Source of the DNA: Apus apus
Taxonomy: Eukaryota; Chordata; Aves; Apodiformes; Apodidae
Assembly (NCBI RefSeq): GCF_020740795.1
Contig: NC_067301.1
Location: 2,666,001-2,730,000 of the forward strand
Direction of reading: 5' to 3'
DNA: 64,000 nt
In this document: piece after piece, positions 1 through 10,320 of the stretch
Layout: each line of letters begins with the position of its first letter
Position numbering within the stretch: position 1 is the first letter of the stretch
The notes under the pieces: model-generated
The model's input: only the letters and a program-made list of their open reading frames with translations
The model's database searches: none
Told to the model about the DNA's origin: nothing
Translations under genes and position numbers: made by a program

Positions 1-1935
1 GACCAAGAAAGACCAACTTAAAAGCCTTAAACTCTTGAACTTTTCTCTTCTTTTTGCTGTGCAATCTTGGGCAAATCTTCCTGCCTCTCTCTGTTGCTTC
101 ATCTCTGAAATTGACATAATGACACTCAGCAGCATTGTTGAGAGGGTTAATTGGTGTTTGTATAAAGCTTTGGTGATGTAAGCTGCCATGTAAGCATGAT
201 GATGACTCTTGCTTTGATACTGCTTGGCAGTTGCAACAGGATGGGTTGTAGTCATGCTACAGTGTTTTAAAATGTTTTAAAGATATATTCCTAGATCTCA
301 TCTGGTATTTTATGATCAGTACTCACTCTTGAATAAGGCAAGCAGATGAAAGAACTCTTACTGCATTTAACAGCCCTGCAGGGGCTCTGCAGCAAGGGGT
401 GCTGCCTACACCAGGTCCCGGCTGTTTTGGCCTTTAGCTTTCAGCCTCATCAAGTGAGCTCCCTGCAATTGCTTCACCTAACAGACTTTCTTCTCACTTC
501 ATCAGCACAAGAGGATAAGATCTTGAGATTATTTTCACTTCTAGACCCATTTGTCATAAAGAGCTCTACAGATCAGCAACACTTGTGATTTGCATTTGCC
601 TTGCAGGGTGTTTCATGTGCCTCCAGAAGTGCATGTACATCACATTAGGGCTTATCTCCTTTACCTGGTATTTCTTCTGACATTCTCCTCTCTGAGACCA
701 GCCATTCCCTCATTACTCAGGGCCTGACAGTCATGCATTTTGTATGACTTAGTTTTTAAAAGTGTCTTAGCATAAAATACCCTGATTTTCCTCATTTCCT
801 CTGGCATTTTTTTTTTTGACTGGAGTCTTCCAGCACGGTTTGGCAGCAAACATCAACTTCATGTTCTATTCCCTGCAAAACCTGAACACTGACTTTGATG
901 GTTCAGCAGGAATTAGCTGTGAAACTCTGTTAAAGGCATTTCCTGCTCCCCCATGTCCTGCTGTGCATGGTTAGGTCTTTGTCAAAGAACACTGGATACT
1001 GCACAAATCTCTGTGCTTAAACACAATAGTGAAGTCACAAAGCAGGTAAAATCGGGTGGAGTTTTCTGCTGTTGGGTTGAACAAAAAGCAGATTACCTTT
1101 GATCTGTCACAGACCTGAGAATGTCCTGAGCAGTCCTCAGGAGAAGACTCTCTAGGACACATAGTGATGAATATACAGTGTGAAGAGATGGAGCATCATT
1201 CTGCTATCCTGGGTGCCACAGGAAATCATGCTGCCTCATTACCTTATTTCTGATCATCTGTCTGGAATATATTTATTATTAAGCTTCCTAGAGACTCTGC
1301 TGGCAGACAAAGTCCAAGCATTATTTGTATCAATAGTTCCAAACCTCTTCCCTCGTCCTCTTTGAAGCTGTGTTTTCCTGGGAGGCTGCAGCATCTCCAA
1401 AAGCTTGCATCAATAAGTGAGCTGTTTATCTACACCTGAACTGATCACAATCTGGCTGTAGGAGATGGCATGTGCTTCTGCTCCAGCCCTCTGGGTGGCA
1501 TTCAGTGCCTGCCTCCTCCTTTTCATGGACATTCAGGGAAAAAAGGATAAGAAGGTGGAGTGGGAGAGCAAGGATTTACAACTCAGGCCATTTAGCAGGT
1601 ACTCTGTGCTGCTCAGTAAGCTCTAGAAAGGAAATATTTTCTCACTGAAAGGCTCAGCTCCTCCTGTCAGCACTGGGGACAATTCCTCTAGGTCAAGGCA
1701 GAGGCATATTTGTCAAAGACATTCAGCAAAGCAGCCCACTCAGTAAGGCTCATTTTTGTGTCTAACCAGAGGAAAACAAATCACTGCTCAGCTCAGCCAG
1801 GATCTTCCTGTAGGACAAAATTAGTCCTTTAAGCCAGTGAGAAAAAAATTTGGGCATAAAAACCTGCTATGAAATTGCAAATTATGTCTGATTATCTGCA
1901 GATGTTCGTGTAGAGATTACCTGGCTTTAAAGAAA
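1..1935. other. Intergenic, no gene recognised
   Basis: A+T-leaning DNA. Open frames on both strands are all below 100 codons, have no recognisable family similarity and no supporting splice context. No microsatellite or repeat of note is visible. Confidence 0.6.
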
Positions 1936-1984
1936 GATGATCTTTAAGGTCCCTTCCAACCTGAACCATTCTTTGATTCTGTGA
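1936..1984 (+). repeat. CR1 LINE 3'-end fragment
   Basis: The stretch reads through the hallmark CR1 3' terminus: GATGATCTTTAAGGTCCC, then CTTCCAACCTGAACCATTC, then a degenerate GATTCTRTGA end. Only the last ~50 bp are present, as expected for a heavily 5'-truncated insertion. Confidence 0.8.
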
Positions 1985-4900
1985 AACCACAGCCACTGTG
2001 ATGGCTTTTTGAAGGCACATCCATCTGGCAAGGTTCTATCTCACATAGCATTCCCACCCTGGGCATGCTGCACTGTGGATATAAAGAGCACAAGGTAATC
2101 ACAGAAATGTCAAATACTAAAGAGGAGCAGTGAAAGGCTCTGGGTGAAAGTGATGAAGAGCAAGGAGATACTGGTATGTCATACTCTTTGTCTTTGCATC
2201 TTAAACTGATGGTCATTAGAAGGCCACTTGAGGGCACTGATGGCTGTGTACTAATTATCCTTTGGGAAACACAGGATGGAGAGGCAACTGGAGCTGGATC
2301 CTGGAAATGGAGCTCCTTAGCTAGTACATGTAGAATAAATAAGGAAGATGAATGACCTTCCTTCTTTCTGACTCAGAAACGTGTCAAAATTATTTTCTAA
2401 GTAATATTATCTCCTTGTCAATCATCATAAGTAGGTCACACCCAACCTTAGCCAGGCAGGAGAGGAAATCAAAGGGGACAAAAGCCCTGCTTTCAGCAAG
2501 TTTATCAGGGATTTCAGTGCTTAGGTTAAACTGCCTGCCATTTTATTTGGGTCACCTATTTGGGTCTGATTGCCTGCTGCCTCTCCAATTCAGGCAGTAG
2601 AAAATGAAGTAAATCACAAAGAAGTATGATGCCTGGAAATATTAATCTGGCCTATAAATGAACAACATTCATCATTATCACAACAGCAATTATTATGGAA
2701 AACAAAGATTGTGATTCACCTCTGGCACTTGCTGATGTGGAACCTTTGCTCCAGAGAGTTCAAAAGAGGTGACACCAAATGATTAAGTGTGCATGCTTCC
2801 ACTAAAGCTAGATAAATAATACTCTCCTTTCTTTATGCAACAAGAAAAACGGAGCTTCAAAACAATTGAATTATTTCCTCATGATCAACAATGAATCAGT
2901 GAGACTCAGAAACCCTCATAGCCCTTGTCTGAAACTCAAGGTAATCACCCATGTTGAAGCTATTTATGAACAAGATATTGGTTTCCATTTAAAAAGCCAT
3001 AAAGATCAGTTTCCTGGATTGGGGAATTCTACAAAAAAATAATGTAGCTCTACTAGATAACATATTATACTTCTGCAATACTATAAAACAAACATGCATT
3101 ATAGAGACAAAACATTCAAGTCACTCAGTAAAAGCCAGGATGGCAGTGAAAGCAATAAAACCCCCCAGGAGAAAGAACCAAAAATAAGACCAAAAAATGA
3201 ACACACAATAACTTGGCAGCACTTGGTAAGAAAACCGAAACAAAACCCCCTACCTTGTTTTGTCCATCAATGAAATGGAACTTCTTTTAGATGGGAAAGC
3301 AGCAAGATGTTTTAATGCAAATGACATTGCTCATAGTTTGGACCTGGAAGTGATGCATGTCACATGCACTTGACATTGGAAGGGAATTCAGGAGGGCAGG
3401 ATATAATTACTTGAACTAGATCCAGCCAAGATATTAGCAATGATGTCCTGTACTCTTACAAAAAGGTCTCTGAAGGATTATTGGTCAAGGATATCTCTTG
3501 ATTTGAATGCAAGCTCTGACAGTGGAAAATGTGACCCTGGGACAGTGATTTAGTTTCTCAGTCCCTTGCCCAATAAGAGAAGAAGTCCCTGTGGCTTCCT
3601 GCACTAAATCACCTGTTACTCATGGGATGAATTCTTCGAGGTGATTGTTCAGTTGCTAATTCTTCCTTAACAACATCCTAAGGATTCATGTTTTCCTTCC
3701 CCATGGCTGTGTGGAGGTTCAACCCCATGCCTGACTTCTTCCAGCCCATTCAGATCCAGGTTGCCATGGTCCCCTTTGCTCTGAGGCCCTTGTGTTTTGT
3801 TTCCCCATTTGTTCTCTCCTCCTGCGTTCCCATCCAACATCACCCTCACCTTTACTGTGCTTGGTAATCTCCACCCACATCTCTCCTACTGGGGTGGACT
3901 CCCAAACCTCCTTCTTTACTGATCCCTCTGGTTTTTGCTTGCTTTTTGGTTGTATTTCTGGTATTGGTGGAAGCTCCCAGGCAGGACTTGTCCAGCACCT
4001 TCAGTTCCCTGAGGGTCCCTGTTCTTGGAGGTAGTCAGGCATGAGAGGTCACTTCATTTCTGAATTTATTCCCTGGGCCATGATTTCTTCAGCATGTCTT
4101 GTGTTTGTAGGCTGAAAGCTCTTCCTGGTGAAACTCTGGGTTTGTATCTCCAGGATATTAACATGGTGCCAGTGAGCAGTGGCTTTAGACAGCAAACAAA
4201 ACCAAGAGGTCAATGGTCTTGCCACGACACGTGTCAGGGAACATATTATACAGGTGTGTGAAGCAAGAGACAGCATTGTAACTGACTGATCTTCCAACCT
4301 CAGGGGCTACAGAGACTGAAAAACCAGGAAAGAACCTGGGGGGTATTCAGGGCAAAAGCAAAGATTCCTGTTGGGTTGTTGTTTTTTTTTCTACTTAAGC
4401 TGACAGACCTGTGGTGGTCATCTGAAGCAGCAATGGGTTCAATGGTCAACCTGTGAGGTAAGGAAAGAAAAAAAGCTGCCCATGGAGTAGAGATGAGTCT
4501 TCCTGGGATACAAGAACTTCCCATTTTATCAGCATCCTCAGTGATGAGCAGCCCTGAGGTATGGCTGCTCTTCTGAGCACTCTCTGTCTTTCTGGACAAC
4601 CTAAACAGAGAGGTTCAGCAGCCACAGCATTGCCACACGGATGGGACAAGATTACATTTGAGCACATCTGAATGCTAATTAACCTTCGTTTGCTCCTCAG
4701 GGTGCATTTTCCTTCTCAAATTATTTCTTCATCCACCAAGGTCAGCCTCAAAATACTCATTTAACTGCATGTGTGCAGTAGTGCACAAAGCACTGCTGTC
4801 ATCTGATGCAGGAACTAAAGCAAAGGGCCAACCTTGAAGGCACTCCCAAACAGAACACATTTTTAGTCCTGTTAATTGTATCTGACATGAAAACTTGTAA

Positions 4901-6300
4901 TGCTTTTCTTAGGACCACACTCAAAGGAAAATTTCTTGCAGGCTGAAGCTATGTATTTTAAAGAATAATACACAAGGCCTGTGTTGCCAAGCATGTAAAG
5001 ATGTCTTCAGGCCGTGTAGCCACACACATGACCTTGCTGAGGGGCCCATATCACATGAAAAACCAACTCCAGCCTTTATGAAATAGTGAACTGTCTCAGT
5101 TGTCTCTGTCCTGGAGTTAATCACCTTCCAATTTAGTATATACTTATTTACTTAGTGCACTTGGTGATTAAAGAAGGTAAATTTGGAACTTCCAGAGACT
5201 TCCCAAGCTTAGTTCTAAAATGTGCCTTTAAGACATGGTAGCAGGACACCAAAGATCTTTTACAGAGCCAGGAAATTCTATAGTGTGATTCATTTGCATG
5301 TTGGAAAACTACTGGGAAGAAACTCCTCTGAGAGAGAAGTCTCATTCTACACTATCATTAGTGTTGAGAATAACATACCAGAGAGATGAATGGAATGTTA
5401 ATGACCAGACACTTATGCATTAAATACTTTGGGGTTGGGGAACATTGGAGAGAATGTCAGAGATGATCTCTGGAATTATCCCTTCAGCATTCTGGGGCTT
5501 TTATTACAGTCTCCAGGTCCACATGTTTCTCCCATTTCTAGACATTGTAGGAATTTCAGTGTAAATATGAAAAAAAAAAAAAAAGAGGGGAAAAAAAGGT
5601 TAATTGTCCTCAGGTCAAAGGTATAAAACTAGGTTTGTGTTATGCTGCATGAGTTACTGTGGGGAATTAATTGGGTGACATATACATAGATTAATACAGC
5701 ATTTTAATAATACCTTGTGTTTATACAGTGCTTCTTCAAGTACAATAATGACTTATTATAGAGCTCCTCCTGTTCTGCAAAACCTTCAAGCATTTCTAAA
5801 CTGTGAGCAGAGATTAGATCTAAGGATGAGCCAGTCTAAGCCATTAAAACAAAACAGATCAACTGTTACTTCTTTTTTGAAGGAAAGGATTCTTCCCTGA
5901 GGGATTTCAGGGCACCAAAATCAAAACAGTCCACAGAAAAAAAACCCCCAAAAACAAGGTTTGATAAACTTCCCTAACTCAAAAAGTTTTGATGTGGCCA
6001 CAGGTGGGACACGTGAACACTTTCTGTATGAAAGATCCTGTTTTTGTGATTGAATTCTGAGGTAAAATAGAAAATATTAGACATCTGGAATTAAACCACC
6101 ATGAAATTAACTTTTAATTTATTTTTTTTTTTTCAGCAGACTGAACATATTTTTTTGTTTTGTTGGTTTCTCTCTTCGATATTTCAGACTGGCTTTTTCT
6201 AAACACCTCTACAGTTTTTGCTACTTCTAGCAAAGATTTCTTGTCCATTTCATGCCCTGCTGAAGTAAGTAAGTAAATAAATAAAGAGTTACATCTCTCA
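1985..6300. other. Intergenic, no gene recognised
   Basis: A+T-rich sequence with short homopolymers, notably an A-rich tract at about 5,569-5,598. SCNN1D, the human neighbour expected upstream of UBE2J2 on the opposite strand, was looked for in the translated frames. No ENaC-like segment was seen. The small open frames here look like chance. Confidence 0.55.
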
Positions 6301-6302
6301 CC

Positions 6303-6365
6303 GGGGTTCTGGAAGTCCAAACATCACTTCATCACTTCTCAGAGGGGTTCTGGAAGTCCAAACAT
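6303..6365. repeat. Direct duplication of a 22-bp segment, 41-bp period
   Basis: The segment GGGGTTCTGGAAGTCCAAAC plus AT occurs at 6,303-6,324 and again, identically, at 6,344-6,365. A partial echo (catcacttc / atcacttct) lies between them. It looks like a recent local duplication. Confidence 0.85.
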
Positions 6366-6736
6366 GAGATCTGTTTGCTGCAGAACCGCGCCTGCCTCTG
6401 GGGCTTAGGACAAGAGTCACTTGGCATTAACCAGCGTGTAGGACAGGAATAAAGCCTCACCCCACTGAAAACAGACTGATGTGCTGAAGGGAGATATTCT
6501 GCCAGGAAAAAAAAAAACCACAAAACACCATGTTTTTGCAATCCCCACTTTGGAGAAACTGAGATTTAAAACGTGCGGGTGGTTTTGGGTTTCGCCCACA
6601 GGGCCTGGCGCGGCGGCCGCGCTTCCCACCCCCCCTTTCCTTGCTGTTGATGAACCCCCCCGCCAAATCCATGACAGGAAAGGCAAGACTTTGCTACTCG
6701 GCTACAAAACTAGGAGGTTAAAAAAGCCTGTGGGCT

Positions 6737-6757
6737 GCCAGTGCCCTCTGTTGGCTC
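6737..6757 (-). promoter_or_regulatory. Candidate CTCF-binding site
   Basis: Read on the minus strand the core is CCAACAGAGGGCACT. This agrees with the vertebrate CTCF core CCASYAGRKGGCRSY at 14 of 15 positions. It sits inside a CpG-rich patch about 1.4 kb upstream of the UBE2J2 promoter. Occupancy is inferred only. Confidence 0.45.
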
Positions 6758-6823
6758 CCAGCTTGGGGGTGCTGTGGCCGCTGCGCCCGCACGGATCGTC
6801 TCCATCTTTCGGAGCTGGCAGGG

Positions 6824-6887
6824 AAAAATTCTGCCCTTTTGTTGCAGCTTGTCCCAAAAATTCTGCCCTTTTGTTGCAGCTTGTCCC
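6824..6887. repeat. Perfect 32-bp tandem duplication
   Basis: Two adjacent identical copies, 6,824-6,855 and 6,856-6,887, each starting AAAAATTCTGCCC and ending GCAGCTTGTCCC. With no mismatch between copies, the event is young, or the assembly duplicated a read. Confidence 0.9.
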
Positions 6888-7034
6888 GCCTGTTGAGTCT
6901 GTGGTGAACTCTGTGGGCAAGTCAGTCCTTTCCTTTCCTGTCTCTTCGTTTCATCTGTGGTAATAAAAGGAAGACTATTAGCCTGACGGCAGAGATATAC
7001 GAGAAAGTAGTGTATGTGTTAATAGTTCATACAG

Positions 7035-7425
7035 CCATGGGATGGTTTGGGTTGGAAGGGACCTTAAAGATCATCTAATTCTAACTTTCCTGCACGGGCA
7101 GGGACACCTCCCACCAGCCCAGGCTGCTCCAAGCCCCATCCAACCTGCCCTTCAACACTGCCAGGGATGGGGCAGCCACAGCTTCCCTGGGCAACCTGGG
7201 CCAGGCTCTCACCACCACTGGAGAATTTCTCCCTAATATCCAAGCTCAATCTCCCTCTCCCACTTTTAATCCATTCCACCTCATCCCATCCCTCCCTGCC
7301 CTTGTCCCAAGCCCCTCCCCAGCTTTCCTGGAGCCCCTTCAGGCCCTGGAAGCTGCTCTAAGCTCTCCCTGGAGCCTCCTCTTCTCCAGGCTCAACACCC
7401 CAGCTCTCCCAGCCGGTTGCTCTCA
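7035..7425 (-). repeat. CR1 LINE fragment, 3' end
   Basis: Reverse-complement CR1. It starts with the inverted terminus (ATGGTTTGGGTTGGAAGGGA, ACCTTAAAGATCATCTAATT). It continues through the inverted 3'UTR block (GGCAGGGACACCTCCCACCA, CTTCAACACTGCCAGGGATG) to TTCTCCAGGCTCAACACCCC. About 390 bp are retained, lying directly upstream of the UBE2J2 CpG island. Confidence 0.92.
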
Positions 7426-7429
7426 ATCA

Positions 7430-7970
7430 GGACCCAACATATTTCCTTTATTGATTGACTTATTCAATCAAACCTTGGATAATCAAACTGCATCAACAGC
7501 CTTTCGCAAGTATCCCCTCAGCTGCAAGTTTCCAAAGCCCTGAAAGAAGCTCATCAAATTCCCTCTCAGCTGGGATGCAGTTTGTTGCACCAGGGACAGC
7601 TGAAGGTCCCAAACATGAGACCTGAGCCACAAACAGGCTATTCCTTCAGTCTCCTGAAGATAAAATCTTTAACTGGCTGATTTTTTTTTTGTGTGTGAAA
7701 AATACAGTAGAAATCCCAAGTGTCCCAATTCAATATAAAATCTGGGCTCCAACCCCTGAAGCGATGAAACCCTTGGGCAAGGGCCCTTCTGACTGCTGGC
7801 AGTTAAACCCTGTCTTGCACAGAAGAGCAGGTCAGTATCACTTCAGGGTGAGCTGTACGGGTGTATTGTGCCAGGAACGAGGGAAAGGACAGGTGGAATT
7901 TCGCAGAACGCTGCATTTTTAATTAAATGCTTCATCTTTCCACCTCCCACAGCCCTCAGGGGGCTTCCCC
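7430..7970. other. Intergenic spacer between CR1 and CpG island
   Basis: Unremarkable sequence with a T run at 7,681-7,690. No gene or further repeat was recognised. Confidence 0.5.
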
Positions 7971-7974
7971 TGAA

Positions 7975-8400
7975 GGGAAAGTGCAACGGCGCTGGGCGCT
8001 CGGCCCATCTGACGGTTCGCTGTTGGAATGCGCGGTTTTTCGGGTGTTTTCCCCCAAAACGAGCGCGACGTGACACGCCCCGCGCGGAGCGACCCGCCCG
8101 CCCCGCAGCCCGCGCGGCGGCGCCGGAAGCGGGCCCCGCCCCGGAAGCTGCCGGCAGCCGCGGCCCCGCCTGGCCGGGCCGCCATCTTGGCTGGGAGCTG
8201 CGGTCGCGCCGCAGCGGGAGGCGAAGGGGGAAGGGGGGGGGGTCCCGGCCCTGCCCGCTTCATTCTGTGACGCTCCCTCCTTCCCTCCTTCCTTCCCTTT
8301 CTCCTTCCCTCGCTCGGCCTCCGGCTGCAGGCTAGGCGGGGCGGCCCGGCGGCGGAGCGGCCTGCTCCAGCGGGGAGAGGTGAGTGTGGGCCCGGGTCGG
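7975..8400 (+). promoter_or_regulatory. UBE2J2: CpG-island promoter of UBE2J2
   Basis: A dense CpG block with housekeeping-promoter motifs. There are two ETS/GABP-type CCGGAAGC sites at 8,123-8,130 and 8,141-8,148, with an SP1/KLF CCCCGCCCC between them. A YY1-type GCCGCCATCTTGGCT lies at about 8,178-8,193, a position typical of a YY1 site near a transcription start. An ACGTG-containing element (CGACGTGACAC, about 8,067-8,077) resembles the XBP1/ATF6 unfolded-protein-response core. That would suit an ERAD enzyme but is inference. There is no TATA box. Transcription probably starts between the YY1 site and about 8,330, upstream of the donor at 8,380. Confidence 0.8.
8195..8379 (+). other. UBE2J2: UBE2J2 non-coding first exon (5' boundary approximate)
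   Basis: A strong donor, GAG|GTGAGT, ends this exon at 8,379 within the CpG island. No ATG occurs between the YY1 motif and the donor, so translation starts in the next exon. The 5' end is not determinable from sequence. Joined to the next exon, the start context becomes GGAGAG-ATG-A, with G at -3. Confidence 0.6.
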
Positions 8401-8423
8401 GGGGCTGAGGCGCTGGGGCAGCT

Positions 8424-8614
8424 GAGGGAGCCCTGAGGGGGCTGCAGGAAAGCTGGGGAGGGGCTTGGGAGAAGGGCAGGGAGGGAGGGGACAAGGGGGG
8501 ATGGATGAAAACTGGAAGAGGGAGATTGAGGTGAGACACGAGGAGGGAATTCTGGAGTGTGAGGGTGGTGAGAGCCTGGCCCAGGCTGCCCAGGGAGCTG
8601 CCCCATCCCCGGCC
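8424..8614 (+). repeat. CR1 LINE fragment in UBE2J2 intron 1
   Basis: Plus-strand CR1 3' region: CTGAGGGGGCTGCAGGAAAG, GAAAACTGGAAGAGGGAGAT, TGAGGGTGGTGAGAGCCTGG, then CAGGGAGCTGCCCCATCCCC. It stops before the usual CR1 terminus, so it is truncated at both ends. It lies only ~45 bp after the first-exon donor. Confidence 0.8.
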
Positions 8615-10189
8615 GGGAGCAGCTGGGGGTCCCGTTCCCTCTGCCCTCTCGCTTCCCCGGGCCGGCGGGGCCCGTGCCGGCCAGCCGGCCTGCTGTAGGC
8701 CGAGCGCTGCCGCTTGTCCTCTTGCTCCTTCCTCGGTCCTTCCCCTCCGGCGCGGAGCCGCCACCCAGATGCTTGGCCGCCTTGGAAGAGCGTTGGGGTT
8801 GTTTTCTTGCTTCGGGTAAATTGTATTATCTAAGTGAGGAAATCCGTTTGCGGTCGCAGCTTCTCTAAGTGCCGTTTATTTTCGGCCTTGGAGATACCAG
8901 TGTTCCTTCAGATAAAGTTCTGAGGGGTAGCAAAATCCCAGTAGCTGGGCTTAGTGCTGTGAAGTATTTCAGCGTGGTTTTGCAGCCCAAAGCTTCAGAT
9001 CAAATGACTGTGTTAACTTTAAAAGGATATTATTTAATCTATGTTTTAAAATCGAAGCTGCCTTTTTTTCCAGGAAAAAAAAAATTACAGTTTTATTATT
9101 TCAAGAGGTGTGACTTCCTTCAAGAATAAAAACTGTACGTTTCAAAGAGTGACTTACAGTAATTCTGACAATAGCCAAGTTATTTCGAGAGGGATTTGGA
9201 TGTTTGACCACATACAGTTGGTGCTCAGGGTTGAAATAAATGTATTTATTCAATACATGGTGTCTAGCAACCTGTTGGTAGTAAAGGAATGGAAAGGGTT
9301 GTAGGGATTTAACGTATATTTTGTGCTGGTATCATACTGTGAGCATTGTGTTACCTCTGTAGACAAGCTGTTTGGAAAAATCTCCTTTTTGTTTTTGCTT
9401 TAATCTCTGTTTATAAAGCTAAGTCACTTGCTGTGTTTCTGAGAGTAAAGTGAGTTAAGTAGCAGCTATTAATTGGTGTGTGTGTGTGTTCTGTAGGTAC
9501 ATTGTAAGGGCTAATACTCTCTTTGTCTGGTTGAGCAGCATGGAATTTCCTTCACACTGAGCTGTCTCACTTTGGATGAAGTCTTTGTTTCTCAGGAGCA
9601 GAATAATCTGGCTCAGAAGCTCCCTTTTGTAAATTCAACTGACTCTTGAGCAGGAGGCAGATTTAATTTAAAACCCTTGGCCTCAAAGTCAGCAGTGAGG
9701 TTATTGTCGTTTTGTTTTTCCTTATCTCTAGTAGCTGGATGTGGAGAAACACCAAAGGAATGTAAATCATGGGCAAATAGGTATTCGAATCAAAGAGGGA
9801 AGTGAAATCAAATAGGGATTAAAAAGTTAAGCCCCTTGAAACAGTGGCACGATGGTGTTCAGCCTGAAGACAGGGCTGGTTATTAAAGAGTTCATGGGGG
9901 TTTAAAGTGCAGGGTGTTTTCATGGTAGCAGTTGACACTGGTATTTAAGCAGTATTTTCCCTTTGTGGCAATAACCAGTCTCTTGACAGTGTGTTCCCTG
10001 GTTAAGGTTCTGCATGGTTCTTGCCACTTAAAATTATGGCTGTTTAATTTTTATTTAAAAAAAGATTAAAAACCTCTCCCAAGTAGATTTTGCAGAAATC
10101 TGGAGCTGTGCTCAGCAGAGCAGCTCTGGGTCTGTTGAGATTGTGCTGAGATTGGGTTTACATCTGTTTTTTTTTTTTTTCAAAACTAG
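8615..10189. other. UBE2J2: Remainder of UBE2J2 intron 1
   Basis: The 1,810-bp intron runs 8,380-10,189. After the CR1 copy it holds a GC-rich tail, then A+T-rich sequence with a short (GT)n at about 9,476-9,489. It ends in a T tract at 10,167-10,180 before the acceptor CTAG. No other gene was seen. Confidence 0.7.
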
Positions 10190-10320
10190 ATGAGCAACAA
10201 CAGTAATAAGAGAGCACCCACGACAGCAACACAGAGGCTGAAACAAGACTACCTTCGAATTAAGAAGGATCCAGTGCCTTACATCTGTGCAGAGCCCCTC
10301 CCATCCAATATCCTGGAATG
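10190..10320 (+). CDS. UBE2J2: UBE2J2 coding exon 1 (residues 1-44, phase 2 end)
   Basis: The exon begins exactly at the ATG: acceptor CTAG|ATGAGC. It encodes [20 protein letters not shown] and onward to ILE plus the first two bases of Trp44. The donor is AATG|GTAAG. The N-terminus differs from human mainly in residues 3-6. Confidence 0.95.

Larger units (their letters stand above)
6560..6900. promoter_or_regulatory. Small CpG-rich patch upstream of UBE2J2
   Basis: CpG density rises sharply compared with the preceding 6 kb, including a GGCGCGGCGGCCGCGC stretch near 6,607-6,623. The patch holds a CTCF-like motif and a tandem duplication, listed separately. It could be an insulator or a minor divergent promoter. 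No transcript evidence can be read from sequence. Confidence 0.4.

Noticed and set aside
7919-8764. Minus-strand 281-codon frame opposite the UBE2J2 promoter, and a 216-codon frame within it
   Set aside because: Both arise from CpG-island and CR1 composition, with low-complexity Pro/Arg/Ala/Gly translations.
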